From NCBI GenBank assembly GCA_045430305.1, contig JAILXW010000004.1, forward strand, positions 1 to 64,000: a stretch of 64,000 nt of DNA, in the 5' to 3' direction. The position numbers and the translations under genes were made by a program. Shown piece after piece: positions 8,118 to 14,659 of this stretch. Each line of letters opens with the position of its first letter. Positions within the stretch are counted from its first letter, which is position 1. This DNA is from Agarilytica sp045430305 (GTDB taxonomy: Bacteria > Pseudomonadota > Gammaproteobacteria > Pseudomonadales > Cellvibrionaceae). The notes beneath the pieces were generated by a model. That model made no database searches. It saw nothing but the letters and a program-made list of their open reading frames with translations, and was not told where the DNA came from.

Positions 8118-8630
8118 ATTTCTCGACTTTAGCTCGAGTATCATAGATTGAGCCAATACTTCAGAACCAGCTCTAAGCGCTTCTTGGGCGCCACATGGCA
8201 AAAACCCAACCGATTTGTAGAGCGAGACCGCCTCAGAATTACTAGTAGCAACTTCTAGCGACAATGATTCCAGGGAAAGCTCATTTGCCCACGCTTCGGT
8301 TCTTTTAAGCAACGCACTACCGATGCCCGAACCTCTATGTGATTTTGAAACCCACATTTGGTAGATGTGCGCTGTATTATCTTCCTTAGAGTGCAGCACC
8401 CCAATTGCCAACCCCACAGGGCTTTCATTGAAAAGAGCAACCAACGGAAGAATTCGGATCGAATTACTACCAGGTACTAAACGAGACTTCCATTTCTCCT
8501 CAGCAAATTCTATTTCTTCTTCGAAGGTTGAACCAAAAGAGTTCGGCGAGTCTTTCAATGACTCCAAACGAAGTTCTTTATAGACTCCCCAATCTTCTTC
8601 GACAAATTCAGAAATTAGAAAATTTTCCAT
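8112..8630 (-). CDS. GNAT family N-acetyltransferase (cassette gene), 172 aa
   Basis: The GNAT fold is clear. An acceptor half is followed by the acetyl-CoA pyrophosphate loop V-S-K-S-H-R-G-S-G-I-G-S at about residues 92-103, then LEVATSNSEAVSLYKSVGF at about 124-142, the motif B region with the usual N-x-x-A-x-x-L-Y-x-x-x-G-F pattern. The enzyme transfers acetyl from acetyl-CoA to an amine. The substrate (antibiotic, protein or polyamine) cannot be told. AGGTGA precedes the ATG. The stop TAA comes from the attC box at 8111-8117. GNAT genes are frequent cassette cargo. Confidence 0.93.
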   Translation of the reverse strand: MENFLISEFVEEDWGVYKELRLESLKDSPNSFGSTFEEEIEFAEEKWKSRLVPGSNSIRILPLVALFNESPVGLAIGVLHSKEDNTAHIYQMWVSKSHRGSGIGSALLKRTEAWANELSLESLSLEVATSNSEAVSLYKSVGFLPCGAQEALRAGSEVLAQSMILELKSRNA

Positions 8631-8642
8631 TTTTCACCTGAT

Positions 8643-8739
8643 GCATAACGCCGCGGTAAACGGCGGAGGCAAGCGTGGTATTGTGAGCGGAGCGAACCAC
8701 GCTTGTCGGAGTCCGATTTTTTTGACCGCATTGTTATGC
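8643..8739 (-). repeat. attC site, family A
   Basis: GCATAAC (8643-8649) to GTTATGC (8733-8739). Confidence 0.93.
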
Positions 8740-8779
8740 ATTAGGTGGTTTTATTTAAAAGCCAAAAAAACGATTACGT

Positions 8780-9085
8780 CTAGTATGAAAAAAAACGAAA
8801 TATCGACAGTAAAGCTAACAGAAAAGATAACGCAATTCCAAATTTGAGGCTTACGTAAACACTAACATCCTTCCCCTTTAATTTTGATATAGATCGACAA
8901 CCTAAAATACAAACCCAATACACCAACCAGGTAGCTAGCAAAGGTGCCAAGAGTATCGGAATTATCTTAAATTCGTTTTTTAGCACGGATGTCAGAATAA
9001 CTGGCATCAAAAATGCTAAATACATAGTTAATGTGTATAAATTAAAAAATTTAACTTCTTTTGCTTCTCTAGCTATCACATTCAA
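8780..9085 (-). CDS. Cassette-encoded small membrane protein, about 101 aa (TTG start)
   Basis: The product is unrecognised. There are three hydrophobic segments, roughly residues 17-32, 42-63 and 82-98 of the shorter form, so it is probably an inner-membrane protein. The frame has an ATG at 9107-9109, but that ATG lies inside the cassette boundary box. AGGAGA lies downstream of it and is ideally spaced (7 nt) to a TTG at 9083-9085, which I take as the true start. A GTG two codons later is a weaker choice. If the ATG is used the protein has 109 residues with the N-terminus MQSIRRKK. Confidence 0.72.
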   Translation of the reverse strand: MNVIAREAKEVKFFNLYTLTMYLAFLMPVILTSVLKNEFKIIPILLAPLLATWLVYWVCILGCRSISKLKGKDVSVYVSLKFGIALSFLLALLSIFRFFSY

Positions 9086-9105
9086 CTTTTTTCTCCTGAT
9101 TGATT

Positions 9106-9214
9106 GCATAACGCTCTGGTAAGGGGCGGCTTTGTAGTTGATTTGGATTTGTGCTATTTCAGCACAAATACGAAGCGACGAAAAAGCCGTCCCGCCTTGA
9201 CCAGCTTGTTAAAT
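9106..9214 (-). repeat. attC site, family D
   Basis: GCATAAC (9106-9112) to GTTAAAT (9208-9214). Body almost identical to 2448-2556. Confidence 0.93.
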
Positions 9215-9230
9215 CTTTTGATTGGCGTCT

Positions 9231-9557
9231 TTAAAGGAATCGGAAATAGGCTAAGCTTTCAATACCGTTTGTACATGAATTTGTTCCTACAGCCCTAACT
9301 TCTGACTTAGAAGCTTTAGCCGCCAAAGCCATACTAAAGGCTGCTTTCCCTGCTTCGGTATCTAGACTAATAAGCATTCTACTTTCAGTTGCGCAATCCG
9401 CACTATTTGCAGGCGGCGTCTCAAATTTAACAAGTGCAACATTCGAAAGACCAGAATCGATATTAACTTGAACGAATTCAATTTGTGAAACGGTAACACC
9501 AGCTCCCCAAGATAGTGAAGGGACCAAAGTAATTAATGCTAGAAATTTCCTAATCAT
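9231..9557 (-). CDS. Small secreted cassette protein, 108 aa (family S, member 1)
   Basis: The start at MIRKFLALITLVPSLSWGA gives a signal peptide of about 19 residues, with AGGAGG upstream. The longer frame reads through the attC. The mature ~89 residues carry a Cys (SADCATES), an SMALAAKASKSEVRAVG stretch and a second Cys (NSCTNG) before a C-terminal beta strand. This C…AxxAAK…V…C…strand layout recurs in the genes at 10818-11150 and 11268-11606. The protein is probably periplasmic or secreted with one disulphide. The layout faintly recalls small toxin B-subunit-like proteins; that is speculative. Confidence 0.82.
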   Translation of the reverse strand: MIRKFLALITLVPSLSWGAGVTVSQIEFVQVNIDSGLSNVALVKFETPPANSADCATESRMLISLDTEAGKAAFSMALAAKASKSEVRAVGTNSCTNGIESLAYFRFL

Positions 9558-9572
9558 GATTTTTCCTCCTAG

Positions 9573-9669
9573 ATTTAACGCCGCGGTAAACGGCGGAGGC
9601 AAGCGTGGTATTGTGAGCGGAGCGAACCACGCTTGCCGAAGTCCGATTTTTTTGACCGCTTTGTTAGGG
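9573..9669 (-). repeat. attC site, family A
   Basis: ATTTAAC (9573-9579) to GTTAGGG (9663-9669). Confidence 0.93.
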
Positions 9670-9934
9670 CCATGTGACTGTTACTTAAATCTGCCATGAA
9701 ACCCTGCTGTTTTTTAATGGCTTACGCAACACTCTTTGCATAAGATGCTACCGCATATTAATGCGCTAGCTAGAATAATGGTACCCGCAGCTTTGCTGCG
9801 AAATGCATACACTTTCCAAGCCGCACTTTGCTTCACTCTCGGACACTCTTCTAAATACAAAGACATTACCTAAAACGATCTATGTGCTTTCGTGATGCCT
9901 AGCAAGATGTAACCTTTGTCTTTTTCCTGTTTGG
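9670..9934 (-). repeat. Gene-less cassette, four-copy family, copy 3
   Basis: Near-identical to 2181-2447. The hairpin stem is kept while its loop changes (TTC to TTT). The short frame is broken by a one-base deletion in the CGGA(A)CACTC region. Confidence 0.8.
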
Positions 9935-10038
9935 CCCTAACGCCCGACTAAACTGCCGAAACGGAGTTGGTTGATTTTGTGCTATTAAAGCACAAAACAA
10001 GCGACGCAGTGGAGGTCAGCTTGAGCCGCTTGTTACGT
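9935..10038 (-). repeat. attC site
   Basis: CCCTAAC (9935-9941) to GTTACGT (10032-10038), 104 bp, of its own type. Confidence 0.9.
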
Positions 10039-10060
10039 GTATTGGCCAGGGATATTTGAT

Positions 10061-10342
10061 TTACCATAGCGTGTTTGAATAAGCATATATAACAACAGAT
10101 AGTAAAGCTCCGCCGACGGCCCATGCCTCTGCTTCGTCATAAGGGAGAATGGTTAGATTTGTTGAGTCCATTTCTAGTTCTTTATCTGATCTTATTTTTA
10201 AGGCTAAATTTGAGTTAATAGCAATATTTACATCTTGGGTGAAATGGTGAAAAGGCCACCACCCAGCTGGCTTAACTACCGAGTTTATAAAGGTGAACAC
10301 GTTTAGCGACATCAATAAAGATATAGTCAGTAAAAACTTCAC
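10061..10342 (-). CDS. Cassette-encoded exported or membrane protein, 93 aa (GTG start)
   Basis: The start codon is GTG, preceded by AAGGAAGG. The N-terminal ~22 residues (KFLLTISLLMSLNVFTFINS) are hydrophobic and could be a signal peptide or anchor, and a second hydrophobic helix (AVGGALLSVVIYAYS) lies at about residues 74-88. The middle is polar, with a WWPFHHF motif near residues 28-34. The family and function are unknown. It is probably a two-pass inner-membrane protein, or an exported protein with a C-terminal anchor. Confidence 0.72.
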   Translation of the reverse strand: MKFLLTISLLMSLNVFTFINSVVKPAGWWPFHHFTQDVNIAINSNLALKIRSDKELEMDSTNLTILPYDEAEAWAVGGALLSVVIYAYSNTLW

Positions 10343-10357
10343 AACCTTCCTTTTTAC

Positions 10358-10451
10358 ACGTAACGCCGCGGTAGACGGCTGAAGTAAGCGTGGTAACGTG
10401 AGCGGAGCGAACCACGCTTACTGAAGTCCGATGCTGACCGCTTTGTTAGGG
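10358..10451 (-). repeat. attC site, family A
   Basis: ACGTAAC (10358-10364) to GTTAGGG (10445-10451). Confidence 0.93.
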
Positions 10452-10717
10452 CCATTTGACCGTTACTTAAATCTGCCATGAAACCCTGCTGTTTGTTTAA
10501 TGAATTATGCGATTCACTTTGCATAAGACGATGACCTATTTTATTGCGTTACCTAGAATAAAACCACCCGCAGCTTCGCTGCGAAATGCATACACTTTCC
10601 AAGTCGCGCCTTGCTTCACGCTCGGAACACACTTCTAAATACAAAGACATTACCCAAATCGATCTATGTGCTTTCGTGATGTCTAGCCAGAAGTAACCTT
10701 TGTCATTTTTTGTTTGG
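10452..10717 (-). repeat. Gene-less cassette, four-copy family, copy 4
   Basis: Near-identical to 2181-2447, with the hairpin intact. The short minus-strand frame MSLYLEVCSE… ends after about 32 codons and has several residue-changing differences from copy 1. Confidence 0.8.
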
Positions 10718-10813
10718 CCCTAACGCCGCGGTAAACGGCGGAGGCAAGCGTGGTATTGTGAGCGGAGCGAACCTCGCTTGCCGAAGTCCGATTTTTTGAC
10801 CGCTTTGTTATGA
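10718..10813 (-). repeat. attC site, family A
   Basis: CCCTAAC (10718-10724) to GTTATGA (10807-10813). Confidence 0.93.
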
Positions 10814-10817
10814 ATAA

Positions 10818-11150
10818 TTACCTTAATACCACATAGCCTACATGGCAGTAATCGTTCCAGGATGTATTTTTCTTCGTATAAAGAGACACAGGATTCTTTG
10901 CCATTTTAGCAGCAAGCAAGACACTTACAGCTACTTGATAATTCTCATCAGACTTATTTATATAAGCCCAAGTTTGCTCATTGCCACATAACGCAGGATT
11001 GTTCACAAGCTCGATCCTAAACCCTGCATTGTTTCCATCATTTACGACTACATCTAACTTTCTGATTTCTCCAGTTACAGTACCATCCCATGATGATCCA
11101 TATGCTTGAAACGACAAAAGAGTTAATAAAGTAAAAAAATATTTGTTCAT
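10818..11150 (-). CDS. Small secreted cassette protein, 110 aa (family S, member 2)
   Basis: The start is set at MNKYFFTLLTLLSFQAYGS, a clear signal peptide with AGGAAAATCG in front. The frame extends six codons further but without a ribosome binding site. The mature part begins SSWDGTVTGEI and contains PALCGNEQTW, a YINKSDENYQVAVSVLLAAK stretch, PVSLYT, and a final DYCHVGYVVL strand. The two Cys probably form a disulphide. The layout matches the proteins at 9231-9557 and 11268-11606, and this member is the clearest. A relation to AB5-toxin B-subunit-like (SubB-like) folds is possible but unproven. Confidence 0.83.
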   Translation of the reverse strand: MNKYFFTLLTLLSFQAYGSSWDGTVTGEIRKLDVVVNDGNNAGFRIELVNNPALCGNEQTWAYINKSDENYQVAVSVLLAAKMAKNPVSLYTKKNTSWNDYCHVGYVVLR

Positions 11151-11164
11151 CGATTTTCCTTTTT

Positions 11165-11266
11165 TCATAACGCCTTGCTTTGCTGAATTTTTGGAGTGAG
11201 TTCTTTTGTGCTATCAAGCATAAAAGAAGCAACGTAAAAAATTTCAGCAAGAGCAATTTGTTAGCA
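11165..11266 (-). repeat. attC site
   Basis: TCATAAC (11165-11171) to GTTAGCA (11260-11266), 102 bp. Confidence 0.9.
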
Positions 11267-11267
11267 A

Positions 11268-11606
11268 TTATTCGATAGTAATTCGAGTAGCGTTTATACG
11301 GTTATTTTCCGTATCGCAATCACCATAAACATTGAGTTTATTCTTTGACATAATAGTCGCCAACACCATGGACAACCAAGAATCTTCTCTTCCTGCTGGA
11401 GGAATTAGCCTAACTTGGTTCATGCTGCAACCTTCAACATTAACATTTGCCCCACCAACTCCAGTCGGCTTCATCAACCAAATCACGCCACTTGGATCTT
11501 GTTCAATTCTACTTACAACACTATTAATGTTGCTGTACCACTGAGCAGACATCGCTGGACTTGAAATTATAAGAGCCAATACTCCAACGAAAATTGATTT
11601 CTTCAT
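11268..11606 (-). CDS. Small secreted cassette protein, 112 aa (family S, member 3)
   Basis: The N-terminus MKKSIFVGVLALIISSPAMSA is a textbook signal peptide, and AAAGGAG lies upstream of the ATG, one of the strongest ribosome binding sites in the array. The mature part starts QWYSNINSVVSRIEQD and carries a Cys (VEGCSMNQV), an SMVLATIMSKNKLNVYG stretch and a second Cys (GDCDTEN) before the last strand. This is the same arrangement as in the 9231 and 10818 genes. It is probably periplasmic or secreted, and its function is unknown. Upstream (higher coordinates) it is bordered not by an attC but by the attI-like core at 11641-11661. Confidence 0.83.
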   Translation of the reverse strand: MKKSIFVGVLALIISSPAMSAQWYSNINSVVSRIEQDPSGVIWLMKPTGVGGANVNVEGCSMNQVRLIPPAGREDSWLSMVLATIMSKNKLNVYGDCDTENNRINATRITIE

Positions 11607-11640
11607 TTTTACTTCTCCTTTTTCCTGAAATAATTTGGAT

Positions 11641-11661
11641 TGCTAACAGTCTTATTAGAAC
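11641..11661 (-). repeat. Second attI-like core inside the array
   Basis: The 15-mer TAACAGTCTTATTAG (11644-11658) is identical to 15048-15062 at attI. It stands where the 11661-12002 cassette should have an attC. The flanks are cassette sequence on both sides: TGC(TAAC) closes the 11268-11606 cassette and TTAGAAC opens the next. Confidence 0.8.
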
Positions 11662-12002
11662 TATTGTTTTTGATAACCACTAAACCCACTCTCAGAATAC
11701 TGTTCTATTTCTTCTTTACTACCACAGCGTACGGTCCAAGATGATAGATAATCAGGATTAATAACCGTTTCACCTGTTGAACGAAGATTGTACTCGCCTG
11801 ATTTCGCCTCTAATAGATTTTCGAAATCTGGTGGAATGCTGAATTCACTTTTTGTTTGATTACGTAATATTACGATTCCATCGGCATTCACTTTGATGAC
11901 GGGGCCATAGACCTGTATTTGCGTAATTAGCTCATCATTGTCATCCAGAATGGTAATGCCAATCAGAATTATCTTGTTGATGAGGTTATCAATGCTTTTC
12001 AT
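11661..12002 (-). CDS. Cassette-encoded hypothetical protein, 113 aa
   Basis: The product is unrecognised. The N-terminal third is hydrophobic in an alternating beta pattern (IILIGITILDD), followed by polar strands, then CGSKEEIEQYSES and a short tail. It is probably a small soluble beta-rich protein. No ribosome binding site is evident before the ATG. The cassette is unusual: its end complementary to TTAGAAC is present at 12012-12018 (TTCTAAC), but the attC expected after its stop codon is missing and an attI-like core is found instead. The gene may therefore be unable to move alone. Confidence 0.7.
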   Translation of the reverse strand: MKSIDNLINKIILIGITILDDNDELITQIQVYGPVIKVNADGIVILRNQTKSEFSIPPDFENLLEAKSGEYNLRSTGETVINPDYLSSWTVRCGSKEEIEQYSESGFSGYQKQ

Positions 12003-12011
12003 AATCTATAG

Positions 12012-12125
12012 TTCTAACGACCGCCATAACCGGGAAACAACGTAGCGGATTGTTTTGCGGTAGAGTGAAACGAACCGCAAAAAAAGCCGCGTAGTTGTTT
12101 ATCCGTGTTAATGGCATTGTTAGAA
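12012..12125 (-). repeat. attC site
   Basis: TTCTAAC (12012-12018) to GTTAGAA (12119-12125), 114 bp, of its own type. Confidence 0.88.
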
Positions 12126-12614
12126 ATCATATAACCGCCTAACTAGCAGGCCCAAAAACTGCCCCAACCAATAAGGAATAAGCGAAAGCACAATTATCAC
12201 CGCAGAAACCGCAAAAACAACTGCGGCCCCTATTGCTATAACATCACCAGCTAGCCCCTCGTAAAAACCTTGCAACACGTCGCTAAAAAGAAACAATGAA
12301 AGCAACGCTAAATAATTAAGAACCAACCACCAGGAAAAGGCTAAAACTCGCTTTTTAAATGGATATTTTGCTCCGGTGTACAACGTCACCAGCAAACCGC
12401 AAGCAAACGCTGCAGCGAATATTATTGCCCCAGACCCTGGGCCAATTTCATAACCACCTACTTGCACACCACTATAGACAGCTAAAGATATCGCTAACTC
12501 TATAATCACGAGCAGAGACACCAAAACGTGCATTCCGGGGATGACTACACTCTCCTCTCGCGATATTTCGCCAACGTTGACGGGAGATTTATATGGGTTG
12601 GCACTATCTTTCAT
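12120..12614 (-). CDS. Cassette-encoded integral membrane protein, 164 aa
   Basis: The start is placed at MKDSANPYKSP. The open frame continues 42 codons upstream, but that part reads through the attC at 12620-12675 and into the neighbouring gene. A short polar N-terminus with an NPYKSP motif is followed by four hydrophobic segments of about 20 residues (beginning near residues 28, 60, 88 and 122), ending in a basic RRLYDF tail. Small inner-membrane proteins with an N-terminal NPY-x-x-P motif are common in gammaproteobacteria, but their role is unknown. The stop codon is given by the attC box at 12119-12125. Confidence 0.78.
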   Translation of the reverse strand: MKDSANPYKSPVNVGEISREESVVIPGMHVLVSLLVIIELAISLAVYSGVQVGGYEIGPGSGAIIFAAAFACGLLVTLYTGAKYPFKKRVLAFSWWLVLNYLALLSLFLFSDVLQGFYEGLAGDVIAIGAAVVFAVSAVIIVLSLIPYWLGQFLGLLVRRLYDF

Positions 12615-12619
12615 ATGGT

Positions 12620-12675
12620 TTCTAACGCCCAATTCAGCCGACGCGTACGCGTTCGGCTGCAATTGATTGTTATCC
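12620..12675 (-). repeat. attC site, shortest (56 bp)
   Basis: TTCTAAC (12620-12626) to GTTATCC (12669-12675), with the stem CAGCCGACGCG/CGCGTTCGGCTG. This is the compact form typical of mobile-integron cassettes. Confidence 0.92.
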
Positions 12676-12688
12676 ATTGCTCGATGTG

Positions 12689-13102
12689 CTAAATCTCGTC
12701 GAGTGTGTTTTCCAGGTTCGGGAAAACAATATCGCTCCAACCGGGCTCCATGTGTTCGATCGCAAATTTATCTTGAGGATGGTTTGGGTCTAATCCCCGC
12801 TGCTCTAGATACAGTCTCGTGCCTGAGCTCTCATCTTTTAATTGCCAAACTATTGTCCATTTACCAAAAGAAAACTGCAGACTTTCAGTTAAATTAACTT
12901 TAAGCATCTTACATGGAATTAAGCCCCAGTTATCCATATCCAAATTAAACTCGTGCCCTTCCGTTGGTTGAATATTGCCGGTAGCCCACCACTTTGCTAG
13001 TAACTCAGGCTGTGTCAAAGCCCTCCATACTTTTTCCCTGCTATGCGGAAAAAAATAATCGACGCAAATCGTTTTGGTACCATCAGGTTCTGTTTTAATC
13101 AT
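12689..13102 (-). CDS. SRPBCC / AHSA1-like protein (cassette gene), 137 aa
   Basis: The helix-grip (START/Bet v1-like) signature is present. FPHSREKVWRALTQPELLAKWW (broken after VWRAL) covers about residues 18-39, followed by a beta-rich middle and a C-terminal helix HMEPGWSDIVFPNLENTL. These proteins bind hydrophobic ligands and are often encoded beside an ArsR-type repressor, exactly as here: the regulator at 13129-13443 lies 26 bp upstream and both share one cassette. The ligand is unknown. The protein is probably cytosolic. A GAGGATT site lies ahead of the ATG. Confidence 0.92.
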   Translation of the reverse strand: MIKTEPDGTKTICVDYFFPHSREKVWRALTQPELLAKWWATGNIQPTEGHEFNLDMDNWGLIPCKMLKVNLTESLQFSFGKWTIVWQLKDESSGTRLYLEQRGLDPNHPQDKFAIEHMEPGWSDIVFPNLENTLDEI

Positions 13103-13128
13103 TTAAGAATCCTCTTGTGAAAATTTAT

Positions 13129-13443
13129 CTAATCAGGAATCTCGTTGAGCACATCACTCAGATTTTCCATGCGCTTCTCCCAATAGTTTTTAAAAGGCTC
13201 CAACCATTCGTTGATATCCTGAAAGGCCTCTCCGGATATTTCGTAGCGCCGTGTACGGCCTATCTGTTTATCTGACACGAGCTGTGCCCTCCTTAAAACA
13301 CCCAAATGTTCTGACACAGCGGAACGACTGAGTTTGAATTCAGTTGCCAAGTCACCTGCTGTACACGGCCCTTTAAGTAGAAGCGTGAGTAGCTGACGCC
13401 GCGTTGAATTAGCTAGTGCTGTAAATGCTATATCCTGATTCAT
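13129..13443 (-). CDS. ArsR family HTH transcriptional regulator (cassette gene), 104 aa
   Basis: This is a winged-helix regulator. FTALANSTRRQLLTLLL at about residues 7-23, then CTAGDLATEFKLSRSAVSEHL (broken after FKL) forms the recognition helix at about 31-51, and the wing is SDKQIGRTRRYEI. The metal-binding CVC motif of classic ArsR is absent, so it belongs to the ligand- or partner-responsive subgroup usually paired with AHSA1 proteins. It probably represses its own two-gene cassette through the palindrome at 13457-13474, just upstream of the start. The two-gene cassette with its own control region is one of few here able to work independently of the array promoter. Confidence 0.93.
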   Translation of the reverse strand: MNQDIAFTALANSTRRQLLTLLLKGPCTAGDLATEFKLSRSAVSEHLGVLRRAQLVSDKQIGRTRRYEISGEAFQDINEWLEPFKNYWEKRMENLSDVLNEIPD

Positions 13444-13453
13444 GACCAGTATG

Positions 13454-13495
13454 ATATGTCGGACATTTCCGACACGTCAAGAGTTTCCGACATAT
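13454..13495 (-). promoter_or_regulatory. Probable ArsR operator: palindrome plus third half-site
   Basis: TGTCGGA-N4-TCCGACA at 13457-13474 is a perfect inverted repeat 13 bp upstream of the regulator's start codon. A third half-site, TCCGACATAT at 13486-13495, is the exact complement of ATATGTCGGA at 13454-13463. The position fits autorepression. Confidence 0.75.
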
Positions 13496-13561
13496 TAGTA
13501 GTTCAGGCCAGACCAAAGGAATTGGGGGAGGGTTTGATAGGGCTGTCTTAGTATCGAAGAT

Positions 13562-13668
13562 GGATAACGCCTTGGTAATTGGCGCCTTAATAGTTGATTT
13601 GTTTTTGTGCTATTCAAGCACAAAAATGAAGCGACGTAAAAGGCGTCCTTTTGACCAACTTGTTAGCC
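13562..13668 (-). repeat. attC site, family C
   Basis: GGATAAC (13562-13568) to GTTAGCC (13662-13668). Identical in its body to 6727-6833. Confidence 0.94.
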
Positions 13669-14040
13669 GTAACGGCTAGTTTGTTAAAAAAGGCACCCTG
13701 CCGCAATGGAGTAACAAAGAGCCCTGTTATTTAGTACTTAGTATCGTTACTAACCTAAAACTGCAGCAACCGCCGCAGGGGAAAATGCCATTTACAACCC
13801 GCCATCAGGCGGAACGTTATTCACGCGTACCGTACCACAACAAATCGATAACTTTCACCGCGCACATCCTTACGGATTTATGAAAGTTTAAATACCTTCG
13901 CTACGGAGCTAACCGCTACGATACAAACAAATCGATCGCGCGGCTGAACAATACTTTTAAAAACGGGGCTTTTGATTTACACCCACAATTTAATTTAATA
14001 TTTTTTCGGCTAACGCTTTGCTAAGGGGCCGCATTGGGTT
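13565..14040 (-). repeat. Gene-less cassette with flanking sites, duplicate copy 2
   Basis: I see no difference from 6730-7205 over 476 bp. The body is 13669-14007. Divergence begins inside the neighbouring family B attC. Confidence 0.93.
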
Positions 14041-14139
14041 GATTGCTTTTGTGTTATAAAAACACAAAAGAAGCGACACAATAGCGGTCCCGCGGAGCCA
14101 GCTTTAGCTGGCGGAGTAACTTTGAGCAACTTGTTATGT
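14008..14139 (-). repeat. attC site, family B
   Basis: GGCTAAC (14008-14014) to GTTATGT (14133-14139). Confidence 0.93.
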
Positions 14140-14142
14140 GTT

Positions 14143-14520
14143 TTAGCTTAATAATGGATTTACGATACCAAAACTGGTGTTCTTTGGCATATCACCCTTA
14201 AAGAAACCTTCAACAACTATCTGAAAACGCTCTCGAAACTTAAACATCATTTCATCATCTAGGCTTTCGATTTCAAAACCGTCGTTTGAATTGTAATGAG
14301 CTTGAATACTCATCATTATGTAACTAAATATTCTTGCAAGGGGCCAAGCTACTTTTCTCGGTATTTCTTCTGATAGGTATTTTTCAGATAAATCATATAT
14401 ACACTTATCCAGCAGCCAATATTCTGCCTCATCCCATCTCGCCTGCTCATGCCAAATCCCAGTGAATGAATCATCGCTATATTCTTTGCAATGCGGGAAA
14501 TTTCTTAAGAGGTTTTTCAT
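14143..14520 (-). CDS. Imm41-like immunity protein (cassette gene), 125 aa
   Basis: The protein is soluble, Trp-rich and acidic. The pattern is an N-terminal LLRNFPHCKEY, then SFTGIWHEQARWDEAEYWLL (about residues 18-37), then IPRKVAWPLARIFSYIMMSI, then NDGFEIESLDD and a C-terminal NPLL. From memory this is the layout of the Imm41 family of polymorphic-toxin immunity proteins, which are often cassette-borne. No cognate toxin gene is visible in the window, so it would act as an orphan immunity gene against a neighbour's toxin. The family assignment needs a profile search. No ribosome binding site is evident. Confidence 0.75.
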   Translation of the reverse strand: MKNLLRNFPHCKEYSDDSFTGIWHEQARWDEAEYWLLDKCIYDLSEKYLSEEIPRKVAWPLARIFSYIMMSIQAHYNSNDGFEIESLDDEMMFKFRERFQIVVEGFFKGDMPKNTSFGIVNPLLS

Positions 14521-14530
14521 ATATATTTAC

Positions 14531-14659
14531 ACATAACGCTTTGCTAAGGGGCCGCATTGGGTTGATTTGTTTTGTGTTACACAAACACAAAACAAGCGAC
14601 GCAATAGTGGTCCCGCGGAAGGCCGAAGGCCCGGAGTTACTTTGAGCAACTTGTTATGT
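14531..14659 (-). repeat. attC site, family B
   Basis: ACATAAC (14531-14537) to GTTATGT (14653-14659). It is the first attC after attI. Confidence 0.93.

Noticed and set aside
12120..12740. 206-residue version of the 12120 membrane protein
   Set aside because: The first 42 codons are translation of the neighbouring attC and gene. The membrane protein proper begins at MKDSANPYKSP.
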